A DNA stretch of 54,880 nt from an uncultured Bacteroidales bacterium. GTDB taxonomy: Bacteria; Bacteroidota; Bacteroidia; Bacteroidales; Bacteroidaceae. A model generated the notes under the pieces. It saw only the letters and a list, made by a program, of their open reading frames with translations. It made no database searches and was not told the DNA's origin. A program made the translations under genes and the position numbers. This document shows, in pieces, positions 8,874 through 16,849 of this stretch (position 1 is the first letter of the stretch; each line of letters opens with the position of its first letter). The DNA is taken from positions 1 to 54,880 of the forward strand of contig CACZXN010000012.1 of NCBI GenBank assembly GCA_902785075.1, read 5' to 3'.

Positions 8874-10268
8874 TTACCCTTTAGCTTCATAAACTTCATC
8901 TATGGTCATAGGTTTCTTCTTGTGGCCCAGTACACGAGCACCATCTTCTGTGATGAGGTAATCGAGTTCGTTGCGTAGCCCTGTGAATCCCTTCCATGCT
9001 TCTAACTTATCATAGCAGATGAAATCGGTGAATGACTTCTCTGCCTGCCACTTATCAATGAGTTCGGGGATAAAATATATTCCGGGTTCTACGGTAAATA
9101 CAAAACCTGGCTCTAATGGGCGTGCCAAACGAAGCGACTTAAAACCAAACTGTTTACTCTTGGCAACTCCCTCTGGATAGCCCACATATTGCTCTCCAAG
9201 GTTCTCCATATCGTGAACATCAAGCCCCATCATATGACCAAGTCCGCAGGGGAAGAAGATTGCATAGGCTCCACTATATGCTGCTTCCTTTGGATCACCT
9301 TTCATTAATCCAATCTCTTTCATGCCTTCACAAAGTACGGTTGCCGCATTGAGGTGTGCCTGCTTGAAAGGCACTCCTGGAGCAAGTGTATCAACAGCTG
9401 CCTGGAATGTCTTAAGGTGTAAGTTATAAATCATCGCCTGCTGTTCAGTAAACTTATCACTTACAGGCATAGAAGAAGAAAGGTCACCTGAATAATGCAA
9501 AGGGTCTTCTGCTCCCGCATCGAGCAAGAAGATGTCGCCTTCCTGCAATGTATTCATAAAGGCATGCTGATGAAGTGTCTGACCTTTTGTAGTAGCAATA
9601 GTTGGGAAAGAACGGAAGCAATCCTGCGACATTACAGTCTGCTCTACAGCAGCAGCAATCTGGGCTTCAGTCTTACCTGGACGAACTTCCCTGTAAGCCG
9701 CAAGGTGCATATCTACACTGACATCAATCGCAGCTTCAATGTGTTCTATCTCTTCTGGAGTCTTGTGGTTACGCATATCGACAATCGCCTTTATCATCGT
9801 CACAGAAGCTTTTGCTGCCTGTTCAGCAGGATTGATACCCAAAAGTTCCTGCAACCATACCTGATGGTCTCCACGATAAGGAGGCAGGAAATGAATAGTT
9901 TGCCCTTTTGCTTGGGCATTCTTTACGTACGAAGCCAAATCACTAAGCGGGCGGGTCTCATAGATGCCCACTACTTCACTCTTTTCTTTAATCGTTGGTT
10001 GATAACCCATCCATACAATATCATCAATGGTCAATTCATTTCCAAAGATGATTTCTTTGTCGTTCTCGATATCAATAACTGCAGCTAATCCTGCATAGTC
10101 GCCTCCGAAATAATACAGGAATGAACTATCTTGACGGAATCGATAGGCATTATCAGCATAATTCATGCCCACCTCACCATTTCCAAGGAAAAGCATCAAG
10201 CCTTTTCCTACTCTTTGCTTAAGTTCAGCACGACGCTGAATATAAGTTTCTTTCTTAAAAGGTTTCAT
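8874..10268 (-). CDS. pepP: Xaa-Pro aminopeptidase (M24B)
   Basis: A 464-residue cytoplasmic protein of usual length for aminopeptidase P, which removes the N-terminal residue from peptides with proline second. An AMP_N domain occupies about residues 1-140 and the pita-bread catalytic domain the rest. The five metal ligands expected of M24 enzymes can be placed at D250, D262, H345 (HMMGLDVHD), E394 (TVEPG) and E434. It starts 13 bp after the upstream tandem metallopeptidase gene ends, so they are probably co-transcribed, and both follow P5C dehydrogenase. This clustering suggests use of proline-containing peptides. Confidence 0.93.
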   Translation of the reverse strand: MKPFKKETYIQRRAELKQRVGKGLMLFLGNGEVGMNYADNAYRFRQDSSFLYYFGGDYAGLAAVIDIENDKEIIFGNELTIDDIVWMGYQPTIKEKSEVVGIYETRPLSDLASYVKNAQAKGQTIHFLPPYRGDHQVWLQELLGINPAEQAAKASVTMIKAIVDMRNHKTPEEIEHIEAAIDVSVDMHLAAYREVRPGKTEAQIAAAVEQTVMSQDCFRSFPTIATTKGQTLHQHAFMNTLQEGDIFLLDAGAEDPLHYSGDLSSSMPVSDKFTEQQAMIYNLHLKTFQAAVDTLAPGVPFKQAHLNAATVLCEGMKEIGLMKGDPKEAAYSGAYAIFFPCGLGHMMGLDVHDMENLGEQYVGYPEGVAKSKQFGFKSLRLARPLEPGFVFTVEPGIYFIPELIDKWQAEKSFTDFICYDKLEAWKGFTGLRNELDYLITEDGARVLGHKKKPMTIDEVYEAKG

Positions 10269-10281
10269 GATTAATAATTGA

Positions 10282-11880
10282 TTATTTGATTTGATATAGG
10301 TTTTCTTTCTTATGTTTACCTATCTGGGCATTTGTCTCTGGGAAATATTTTGCAATTAAAGCATACAACCCAGGATCGTATTTCTTGAGTTCCTCACGTG
10401 TGTTTACAGGATTATGTTTAGTATCAGCATATGGAGTCTCTGCATTAACATTAAACCAGTCTTGCACACCTTCTGCCCAATACTCTGCATACTCAGAACC
10501 CGCATAAGTATTCTCCCATTTACCTGCAGCTCTCGCTTTCGCCAAGAGGTCTTTTAATTGGTCGTTGATGGTCGGATCGACTTGAACGATACCAATCAGA
10601 TGTATGGAGTGCGAGAACTCATGTATCAAGATGTCTTCTGCATGATACTTATCCCAAGGATATGCCATTATGTTCTCCTCAGCACACGAAGTGATAGGTT
10701 CGTGTATCGTTCCTCCAAGCCCTCTTGCCCTCAGATTCCAATTGAGGCTGCGATCGCGTACCATCCCACTATGCTCAGGTACTTGAATTGTTACTTCTTT
10801 CTGACCCATGACTACCACACGCGTGTCTACTCGAGTCATCGCATCAAGTACCGCTTGAGGTAACATACTTGTCATGCAGTAGATTGTTTTATGTGCTTGT
10901 ACGAGGCAATTGTCTGGAACTTGGTCAGAAGAAAGAATGTGAATACCATTCGCATCAACGTGTTTCTTATAAAAAGAGGTGTCAAGGTGTAGACGGGTGG
11001 CCAACTCCTCTGATAATTTTTCCACAACACAGTTTGGCACATTGATGTTTAGCTTCTTCTCCTTATGCATTTTCGCCCATGCACTTTTACTATCTTTCTT
11101 GAACAGATTATCCTTTGGATGACAACTCGGATAAAGACCGTCATACGTCATGAATTTACCGATGAAATCGAACAATTCTGGGTCATAACGCTTCAAATCC
11201 TCGTGTGTATTCACCCAGTTATGTTCTCCATTAGGAAGAGGAGATTCTGCATTCACATCAAACCAATCCTGTACTCCTTCCGCCCAATAGTCTAAAGCGC
11301 TGTTTGCTGCAAAAGTGTATTTCCATTTACCCGCAGCTATTGCTTTGTTATAGAGAGCAGTTAACTGTCGCTCTGCATCAGGATAAGATTGCTTGATTCC
11401 CATCGAAAACAAAGAACGGGCAAACGAGTTTACCAGAATATCTTCTGCATAGTTAGGATCTATCTGATAAGCCAGCACATTCTCCTCCGCACATAGCATT
11501 ACGGGCATTTCCTTTGTGGCTCCCCATCCTCGTTTATGAATATCCCACCAGGGTTCCATCCCTGGATAGTTTTTAAACTCTGGCAACTGAGTGATTCCCT
11601 CGTAGCGTCCCATTGCTACGACTTGTAGGTTTTGGCCAATCATGGCATTAATTGCCTCTTTGAACACATGATCTGACAGATAATTCAATTGCAAACCAAC
11701 TCTGACCAAACAGCTATCAGGAGCCTTGTCCGAAGCAAGAATGTGTATTTTTCCTGCATAGGCCTGTTTCTTATAATACTGACCTGTAGCCTCCTCTCCA
11801 CCTCTCCGCCTGTTCGATGGTTGTTGGGCGCTTAACGATAGGTAAAAGCAAAAAAAGAGAAAAACAAGAGATAGTTTCAT
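10282..11880 (-). CDS. Secreted tandem metallopeptidase-like protein with one degenerate copy
   Basis: A 532-residue protein with an N-terminal signal peptide (residues 1-18). It is an internal duplication: residues about 35-245 and 303-515 align throughout (HILASDKAPDSCLV versus HILSSDQVPDNCLV, CAEENVLAY versus CAEENIMAY, YWAEGVQDWF in both). Copy 2 carries HEFSH (420-424) and E470 in the conserved YWAEG segment, a plausible HExxH plus downstream glutamate zinc site of the kind seen in anthrax-lethal-factor-like domains. Copy 1 has NSFAR at the equivalent place (151-155) but keeps E201, so it cannot bind zinc the same way. Copy 1 may be a regulatory or substrate-binding pseudo-enzyme. The family assignment beyond 'HExxH metallopeptidase' is tentative. 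Confidence 0.75.
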   Translation of the reverse strand: MKLSLVFLFFCFYLSLSAQQPSNRRRGGEEATGQYYKKQAYAGKIHILASDKAPDSCLVRVGLQLNYLSDHVFKEAINAMIGQNLQVVAMGRYEGITQLPEFKNYPGMEPWWDIHKRGWGATKEMPVMLCAEENVLAYQIDPNYAEDILVNSFARSLFSMGIKQSYPDAERQLTALYNKAIAAGKWKYTFAANSALDYWAEGVQDWFDVNAESPLPNGEHNWVNTHEDLKRYDPELFDFIGKFMTYDGLYPSCHPKDNLFKKDSKSAWAKMHKEKKLNINVPNCVVEKLSEELATRLHLDTSFYKKHVDANGIHILSSDQVPDNCLVQAHKTIYCMTSMLPQAVLDAMTRVDTRVVVMGQKEVTIQVPEHSGMVRDRSLNWNLRARGLGGTIHEPITSCAEENIMAYPWDKYHAEDILIHEFSHSIHLIGIVQVDPTINDQLKDLLAKARAAGKWENTYAGSEYAEYWAEGVQDWFNVNAETPYADTKHNPVNTREELKKYDPGLYALIAKYFPETNAQIGKHKKENLYQIK

Positions 11881-11897
11881 AGGTTAGTTCATTTAAT

Positions 11898-11928
11898 ACG
11901 GACTAATCCATCTAATGGATCAGTCCGT
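11898..11928 (-). terminator. Hairpin between pruA and the tandem metallopeptidase gene
   Basis: ACGGACT(A)ATCCAT and its near-complement form a 14-bp stem with one mismatch around a 3-nt loop. The T-run on the minus strand is poor, so it may be a weak terminator or attenuator that lets some pruA transcript read into the downstream genes, which lack an obvious promoter of their own. Confidence 0.6.
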
Positions 11929-11936
11929 TTGTTTAT

Positions 11937-13562
11937 TTACTTCATATAGGAATAACGATAGTCAGAAGGCGAAACAAGTGTCTCTTTGATAACGCGTGGA
12001 AGGACCCAACGAATGAGGTTGAACTCGCCTCCAGCTTTATCATTCGTTCCTGATGCACGACTGCCGCCAAATGGCTGCATACCTACAACAGCACCAGTTG
12101 GGCGATCGTTCACATAGAAGTTTCCTGCAGTGTAGCACAAGGCTTCTGTAATCTTTTCTACTGCCAAACGATCCTGACCAAATACAGATCCTGTCAAACC
12201 ATAAGGAGAAGTTGTGTCACACAACTTAACCGCTTCCTCCACTTTGTCATCATCGTATGGATAGACGGTTAATACTGGACCGAATATCTCCTCTTCCATC
12301 GATTTGAAATGAGAATCTGTTGTTTCGATAACGGTTGGTTCTACAAAGTAACCGACACTCTTGTCATAGCCTCCACCCATCACAATCTTAGCATCCTTTG
12401 ATGCCTTTGCATATTCGATGTAGGAAGCGATATTATCGAATGATGCCTCATCAATAACAGCATTGATGAAGTTATTGCTGTCGCAAACGTCACCCATCTT
12501 GATTTCTTTAGCCCATACCTTCATTTTGTCAAGCACAGGTCCCCACAGGCTCTTTGGAATATACATACGGCTTGCTGCAGAGCACTTCTGACCTTGATAC
12601 TCGTATGCCCCTGTGAAAGCAGCATGGGCAACAGCATCGATGTTGGCCGAAGGGTGAACAAAGATGTAGTCCTTACCACCTGTCTCGCCTACCAAACGAG
12701 GATAGCTCACATAGTTAGCGATGTTTTCACCCACTGAACGCCACAATGTTTGGAATGTTGCAGTCGAGCCTGTGAAGTGAATACCAGCCAAGTCTTTGCT
12801 TGCACAACAAATCTTTCCGATTTCCGAACCCTTACTTGGCACGAAGTTTACAACACCATCGGGCACACCTGCCTCCTTGAACATCTGCATCAAGTAGTAG
12901 TTCGAAAGGATTGCTGTTGAAGATGGTTTCCAAATGGTTGTGTTTCCTAACAATACTGGGGTCATGTTGAGGTTACAAGCAATAGAAGTAAAATTGAACG
13001 GAGTGACAGCCAACACGAATCCTTCAAGTGGACGGTACTCTGTATTGTTGATATTGCCAGCTCCATCCTTTGGTTGAATGCTATAAAGTTTCGAAGCATA
13101 GTGCACATTATAGCGGAAGAAGTCGATTGTTTCGCATGCTGAATCGATTTCTGCCTGGTAGATATTTTTGCTCTGCCCCAGCATCGTAGCTGCATTCATG
13201 ATAGGACGATACTTAGTAGCAAGGAGTTCTGCACACTTCATCACGATTGCGGCCCTTGTGGTCCAATCAGTATTCGCCCATTGTTTATGTGCTTCCATTG
13301 CTGCGTCAATGGCCATCTTGATTTCCTTCTCGCCTGCTTTGTGATATCTGGCCAACACATGCTTATGGTCATGTGGGCAAACTATCTCTGCTGTATTACC
13401 GGTACGGATTTCCTTTCCACCGATGATGATTGGGATGTCGAGCACAGTCTCGCTCTGACGTTTCAACTCTGCATCAAGTGCAATACGTTCTGGGCTACCT
13501 TTCAAATAACTCTTAACCGGTTCGTTGGCCGGACATGGGAATGTTACAATGGAATTCTTCAT
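11937..13562 (-). CDS. pruA: 1-pyrroline-5-carboxylate dehydrogenase (L-glutamate gamma-semialdehyde dehydrogenase)
   Basis: A 541-residue aldehyde dehydrogenase of the P5CDH subfamily, which oxidises glutamate-5-semialdehyde to glutamate with NAD+ in proline and arginine/ornithine breakdown. Visible signatures are TPFNFTS with the oxyanion-hole Asn190, the general base E293 in GETGGKD, and the catalytic Cys327 in EYQGQKCSAASRMY. The start at 13562 (MKNSIVTFPCPANEP) is preferred to an in-frame ATG 63 bp upstream because the family begins here and because the promoter (13607-13637) would otherwise overlap the coding region. No proline dehydrogenase is seen in the window. Downstream genes encode peptidases, including a proline-specific one. 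Confidence 0.95.
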   Translation of the reverse strand: MKNSIVTFPCPANEPVKSYLKGSPERIALDAELKRQSETVLDIPIIIGGKEIRTGNTAEIVCPHDHKHVLARYHKAGEKEIKMAIDAAMEAHKQWANTDWTTRAAIVMKCAELLATKYRPIMNAATMLGQSKNIYQAEIDSACETIDFFRYNVHYASKLYSIQPKDGAGNINNTEYRPLEGFVLAVTPFNFTSIACNLNMTPVLLGNTTIWKPSSTAILSNYYLMQMFKEAGVPDGVVNFVPSKGSEIGKICCASKDLAGIHFTGSTATFQTLWRSVGENIANYVSYPRLVGETGGKDYIFVHPSANIDAVAHAAFTGAYEYQGQKCSAASRMYIPKSLWGPVLDKMKVWAKEIKMGDVCDSNNFINAVIDEASFDNIASYIEYAKASKDAKIVMGGGYDKSVGYFVEPTVIETTDSHFKSMEEEIFGPVLTVYPYDDDKVEEAVKLCDTTSPYGLTGSVFGQDRLAVEKITEALCYTAGNFYVNDRPTGAVVGMQPFGGSRASGTNDKAGGEFNLIRWVLPRVIKETLVSPSDYRYSYMK

Positions 13563-13606
13563 AATTTTGTTATTATTAATTAATGTGTTACTTTTCTTTT
13601 CGTATG

Positions 13607-13637
13607 CAAAAGTAGTGAAAAGCATTTGAAGAACAAA
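13607..13637 (-). promoter_or_regulatory. Complete Bacteroidota promoter for pruA
   Basis: On the minus strand TTTG (13634-13637), exactly 19 bp, then TACTTTTG (13607-13614) match the TTTG-N19-TAnnTTTG consensus without mismatch. Transcription would start about 40 bp before the chosen ATG at 13562. Confidence 0.85.
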
Positions 13638-13697
13638 ATAATTATGCGTTTTTTTTGCTGAACTATCACATTTTACCCTTAATGATTATAGAACTGC

Positions 13698-13733
13698 AAA
13701 AAAAGAAAGGAAAACAGACGCGCTGTTTTCCTT
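13698..13733 (-). terminator. Rho-independent terminator
   Basis: An 11-bp perfect stem (AAGGAAAACAG / CTGTTTTCCTT, 13707-13717 and 13723-13733) is followed on the minus strand by a run of T residues. It ends the transcript of the two secreted-protein genes upstream of pruA. Confidence 0.85.
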
Positions 13734-13754
13734 CCATTTAGTTCTTCATAAAAA

Positions 13755-14702
13755 CTACAAATCTTCTTTCTGTGCTTTTTTGCTCATCGTGAATCCCTTT
13801 TCACCATCCCAAATCAACCATCCATGATTGTTTGTCTTGCGAAGTGTAAGCGGACCTTGAGGGCTATCAGCACCTGAGCTGATGATATGAAGGCGAGCAT
13901 AAGTAACTCCGTTTTCTTCCAAGATTGGATCAGCTGCAGCCTCAACTACTGTAACCACATAAGGTGTAGTTGGAGTGTAGAGGTTTTCAGGAGAACTTCC
14001 TGCAAAGAAACTACGCAATCCGTTTACCTTGGGGAATCCGTTTGAATCCTTACCAACAAGATTGCTCTGAACGATGTTCTGCATATCTGCGTTGGATACC
14101 AGCGAGATACCATTCGTACCTACAGTTGCAGTATGGGTACGCAGATAATTTATCATCTCCCAAGCATCGGCACTATTGTCAGCAATACGATTCAGACAGC
14201 AAATAAACAAAGCTGCAACGAAATACTGTGACTCGAAATACTTGCGGTTCTCAACTTCCAATGTTTTCAGCTCCTCAATATTACGAGGAAGGGCATTGAA
14301 GGTATAGGTAAACTGCTTCTTGCCATTCGTATAAGTCCCTTCTTGCTCAGTGACTGTAATGGTCTCGACTGGCTGAGTATAGGCTGTTACCTTCTTGATG
14401 GCCAAAGTTCCGTCTGTATGAGCCAACTGGAAGTTTGTCTTGTCCGAAGGAGAGTTGCCGATGTAATAGTATGCATTCGCATCTACATTTCCCGACTTAC
14501 TTCCATGAGTAAATGGCAATGAACCCTTAAAGTCCAAATAGTCATAAGCAGGGTTAAAGAAGGTCTTACCGTCTGCGGCATAGGTCTTTACTTGCTCCAG
14601 ATTCTGGTCGAACTGAACGCGAAAATAAGTGACACTTTGTGCTGAAGCAGCAATTGTGGCTAATGTCAAAGCCGTTGATAAAATAATCTTTTTCATATTC
14701 AT
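13755..14702 (-). CDS. Secreted protein of unknown function
   Basis: A 315-residue protein with a signal peptide (MKKIILSTALTLATIAASAQ; the ATG two codons upstream is also possible). I do not recognise the family. The first half is beta-rich and ends near residue 130. The middle (about 135-200) looks helical and has C-C and N-Y-L-R segments. The final 90 residues resemble a small beta domain ending in WLIWDGEKGFTMSKK. No lipobox or sorting tail is present. The gene starts 30 bp after the stop of the six-repeat protein and shares its terminator, so they are likely one operon and may form a surface complex, which is inferred only from position. Confidence 0.7.
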   Translation of the reverse strand: MNMKKIILSTALTLATIAASAQSVTYFRVQFDQNLEQVKTYAADGKTFFNPAYDYLDFKGSLPFTHGSKSGNVDANAYYYIGNSPSDKTNFQLAHTDGTLAIKKVTAYTQPVETITVTEQEGTYTNGKKQFTYTFNALPRNIEELKTLEVENRKYFESQYFVAALFICCLNRIADNSADAWEMINYLRTHTATVGTNGISLVSNADMQNIVQSNLVGKDSNGFPKVNGLRSFFAGSSPENLYTPTTPYVVTVVEAAADPILEENGVTYARLHIISSGADSPQGPLTLRKTNNHGWLIWDGEKGFTMSKKAQKEDL

Positions 14703-14732
14703 TATGTTTTATGTATAGTTTGTTAAATCGAT

Positions 14733-16325
14733 TTATTTTTTGATGAATTTAAGGCTTTTACTACCCACCTTAGCGACATAAACACCCGCAGGCAGATTGC
14801 CTACCAAAATAGTAGTAGAGCCATTTGAAACTGTTGCTGTTGCAACTCTCACGCCATTCGCATTATAAACTGAGGCTTCAGTTGCATCATCACAACCTGA
14901 GAGTTTCAGTTCAAAATGAACAGGGGTAAGCAGACGTAATTCTTTACCGACCACTTGTTCTCTGATACCTGTATCATTGTTGCCAACTCGGAAAGTCACA
15001 TACTCAACTCCAGTCAAGTTGCTTCCCACTTGCAAAACCACCTCGAAACGTCCGTCTTGGTCCACATTGGCAAGCATCGAAACATTACTCAAAGGTTGTT
15101 CTTCACCTTTATTTGTAATCAGATACAATGGTCCGCTGAGCAATTGCTCTTCTTGCTCATCCTGATACGGGATAAAGCCTCCTGAACTCTCATTGAGTCC
15201 TCGAGCAAATCGGACAGTCTTCACACCTGCGACTCCATCGCCCTCACGAGTCACCACTTCAAACTTACCATCCGCATCCACATTAGCCAGCAGTTCCACA
15301 CGGCTCATCGCAATCGAGTCACCCCTGTCGGTAATCAGACACCAAGGTCCATCACCTTGCTGAGGCTGAGGCTGTTCACCTCCGGTAATCTTTTGGAATC
15401 CTCCAGATGTTGGCGAGTTTCCATGTGCAAATCTAACAAAACTTGCACCACTCACATTTGCACCATCACTCACAATCACTTCAAAAAGATTATTGCCGTC
15501 CACATTGGCAACCATCTGAACACGACTCATTGCGATGGTGTCATGCTGATCCGTAATCATACACCAAGGATTGGCAGCATTTGGATCTGTTTCAGTTTCA
15601 CCCGCTTTGATGGGGCGGAAACCTCCTGCGGTTTTACTGTCCCCATGTGCAAAACGTACAAAAGTCACACCTACGCGATTGTCACCATCAGAGGTCACTA
15701 TCTCGAACTTCCCCGTCATGTCTGCAGATGCCAACAATTGCACTCTGCTCATCGCAATTGTATCATTGGCATCCGTAATCATACACCATGGGTTGTACCG
15801 ATTAGGATCCTGAGGCTTAGGTTGAGTCGGATCAATGGGCTGGAAACCGCCACTATGATCGCTCTTTCCCCTTCCAAATCGCACCGATGTCACCCCAACT
15901 CGGTTTTCACCATCATTGGTGACCACCTCAAAACGATGGCTTTGATCCACGTTGGCCAACAACTGCACACGACTCATTGCGATAGAATCGCCTTCATTCG
16001 TAATCAGACACCACGGCCCTGTTTCAGTAATGACCAATGGATCATCGTCCTCTGGTGCTACGTAGTCCGATTCATGCAGCTCAAAGGTAATGCTCTTCAC
16101 ACCAACAGCTCCCTGACCTTCGCGAACCACCACCTCAAACGAGGCTTGGCCATCCACTGCTGCCAGCATTTCCACACGAGCCATCTCTATCAACTGTCCG
16201 CGATCAGTTTTCAAGCACCATACCTGAGGCTTATCCTGAGCACAGACATCGACAGAAAGCGTGAACAAAAACAGCAATACCATCGATTGCAAGAATCCCT
16301 GCTTTACTGTTTTAAACAGATTCAT
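14733..16325 (-). CDS. Secreted six-repeat protein with a C-terminal sorting-type domain
   Basis: A 530-residue protein with a signal peptide (cleavage near residue 29) and six tandem repeats of about 65-72 residues from residue 34 to 430. The repeat core is W-C-L/M-I-T-D-x-x-D-[ST]-I-A-M-S-R-V-x-[LM]-[LV]-A-N-V-D, then a F-E-V-V/I strand and G-V-x-x-V-R-F. Linkers between repeats are rich in P, Q, D and G. Repeats 2-5 are most alike; repeats 1 and 6 are diverged caps. The last ~75 residues (ending LPAGVYVAKVGSKSLKFIKK) look like a type IX secretion sorting domain. Single copies of a similar repeat occur in other Prevotella exported proteins, as far as I know. The role is unknown; a ligand-binding or adhesive surface protein is likely. 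A long opposite-strand open frame here is a shadow. Confidence 0.85.
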   Translation of the reverse strand: MNLFKTVKQGFLQSMVLLFLFTLSVDVCAQDKPQVWCLKTDRGQLIEMARVEMLAAVDGQASFEVVVREGQGAVGVKSITFELHESDYVAPEDDDPLVITETGPWCLITNEGDSIAMSRVQLLANVDQSHRFEVVTNDGENRVGVTSVRFGRGKSDHSGGFQPIDPTQPKPQDPNRYNPWCMITDANDTIAMSRVQLLASADMTGKFEIVTSDGDNRVGVTFVRFAHGDSKTAGGFRPIKAGETETDPNAANPWCMITDQHDTIAMSRVQMVANVDGNNLFEVIVSDGANVSGASFVRFAHGNSPTSGGFQKITGGEQPQPQQGDGPWCLITDRGDSIAMSRVELLANVDADGKFEVVTREGDGVAGVKTVRFARGLNESSGGFIPYQDEQEEQLLSGPLYLITNKGEEQPLSNVSMLANVDQDGRFEVVLQVGSNLTGVEYVTFRVGNNDTGIREQVVGKELRLLTPVHFELKLSGCDDATEASVYNANGVRVATATVSNGSTTILVGNLPAGVYVAKVGSKSLKFIKK

Positions 16326-16407
16326 TCTTGATTCTTTTTTGAATTGTTATACAATATTATAAATTAAACTATATCACACTTTAACATCATTTTTTCTATT
16401 TCTGCGA

Positions 16408-16415
16408 CAAATTTA
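16408..16415 (-). promoter_or_regulatory. -7 box for the six-repeat protein operon
   Basis: On the minus strand TAAATTTG matches TAnnTTTG, 82 bp upstream of the ATG at 16325. No convincing -33 box at 19 bp. Confidence 0.4.
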
Positions 16416-16608
16416 CACAAAAATCCACAATTATCATGCACTTTTGCTCGGAAAAAGCCCATATTTCAGAGAAAAAGGACACATATATATCAAAAACGGA
16501 TAATTCGCTCAATTTATTTGTACTTTAGCCTTCGCGTATGACGCTTCAATTCTGTATTTCTGTTACACCTTATTTATTAATAATACACCCTTACTCCTTT
16601 TTTTCCTT

Positions 16609-16745
16609 CCCCCTAGAGGAAATTTCTGTTGCAGGTCGTGCAACCTATGTTGCAGGTCGTGCAACGTACGTTGCACGACCTGCAACAGAAAATACCCTTA
16701 AGGGAAAAAACATTTTCCCCTAGGGGCTGCAAAAAAAGCTAAGGG
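16609..16745 (+). repeat. Intergenic palindromic array, full copy 2 (third unit inverted)
   Basis: Three 15-bp units with a 21-bp period lie at 16629-16643, 16650-16664 (both TTGCAGGTCGTGCAA) and 16671-16685 (TTGCACGACCTGCAA, the exact reverse complement). Spacers are CCTATG and CGTACG. Palindromes CCCTTAAGGG (16695-16704) and CCCCTAGGGG (16717-16726) follow, with CCCTAGAGG at the left edge and CTAAGGG at the right. Units 2 and 3 together make a perfect 36-bp palindrome. Copy 3 at 49507-49643 is almost identical except for the orientation of unit 3. Confidence 0.9.
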
Positions 16746-16773
16746 TGAAACTAGAATTATTCTTCAACATTTA

Positions 16774-16834
16774 CCCCCATTTCATCGTAATCCAATCGTT
16801 TGATTAGAATATGAGAACAACGATGAAATGGGGG
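16774..16834 (-). terminator. Long inverted repeat, probable terminator of the Ig/HExxH peptidase gene
   Basis: CCCCCATTTCATCGT (16774-16788) and its perfect complement (16820-16834) form a 15-bp stem around a 31-nt loop that itself contains a small TAATC/GATTA stem. It sits 16 bp after the stop codon. The T-run on the minus strand is weak, so it may serve as a 3'-end stabiliser rather than a classical terminator. Confidence 0.6.
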
Positions 16835-16849
16835 ATTTTATGTATTATA

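Larger units (their letters stand above)
16326..16849. other. Intergenic region with repeat copy 2 and a long hairpin
   Basis: This 524-bp gap lies between two leftward genes. From right to left it holds the long inverted repeat 16774-16834, the palindromic intergenic repeat 16609-16745, a TTACACCTTATTTATTAATAAT element near 16562 and the -7 box at 16408-16415. No protein-coding sequence is supported. Confidence 0.7.

Noticed and set aside
9495-10088. 197-residue plus-strand open frame
   Set aside because: It is entirely antisense to pepP, which has all catalytic residues intact.
15357-16331. 324-residue open frame on the plus strand
   Set aside because: It is antisense to the six-repeat gene; its length follows from the regular repeat codons, and the composition (rich in H, C, R) is not protein-like.
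16629-16685. CRISPR-like array
   Set aside because: Repeats are 15 bp and spacers only 6 bp with the same spacer sequences in both long copies. There are no cas genes. This is not a CRISPR.
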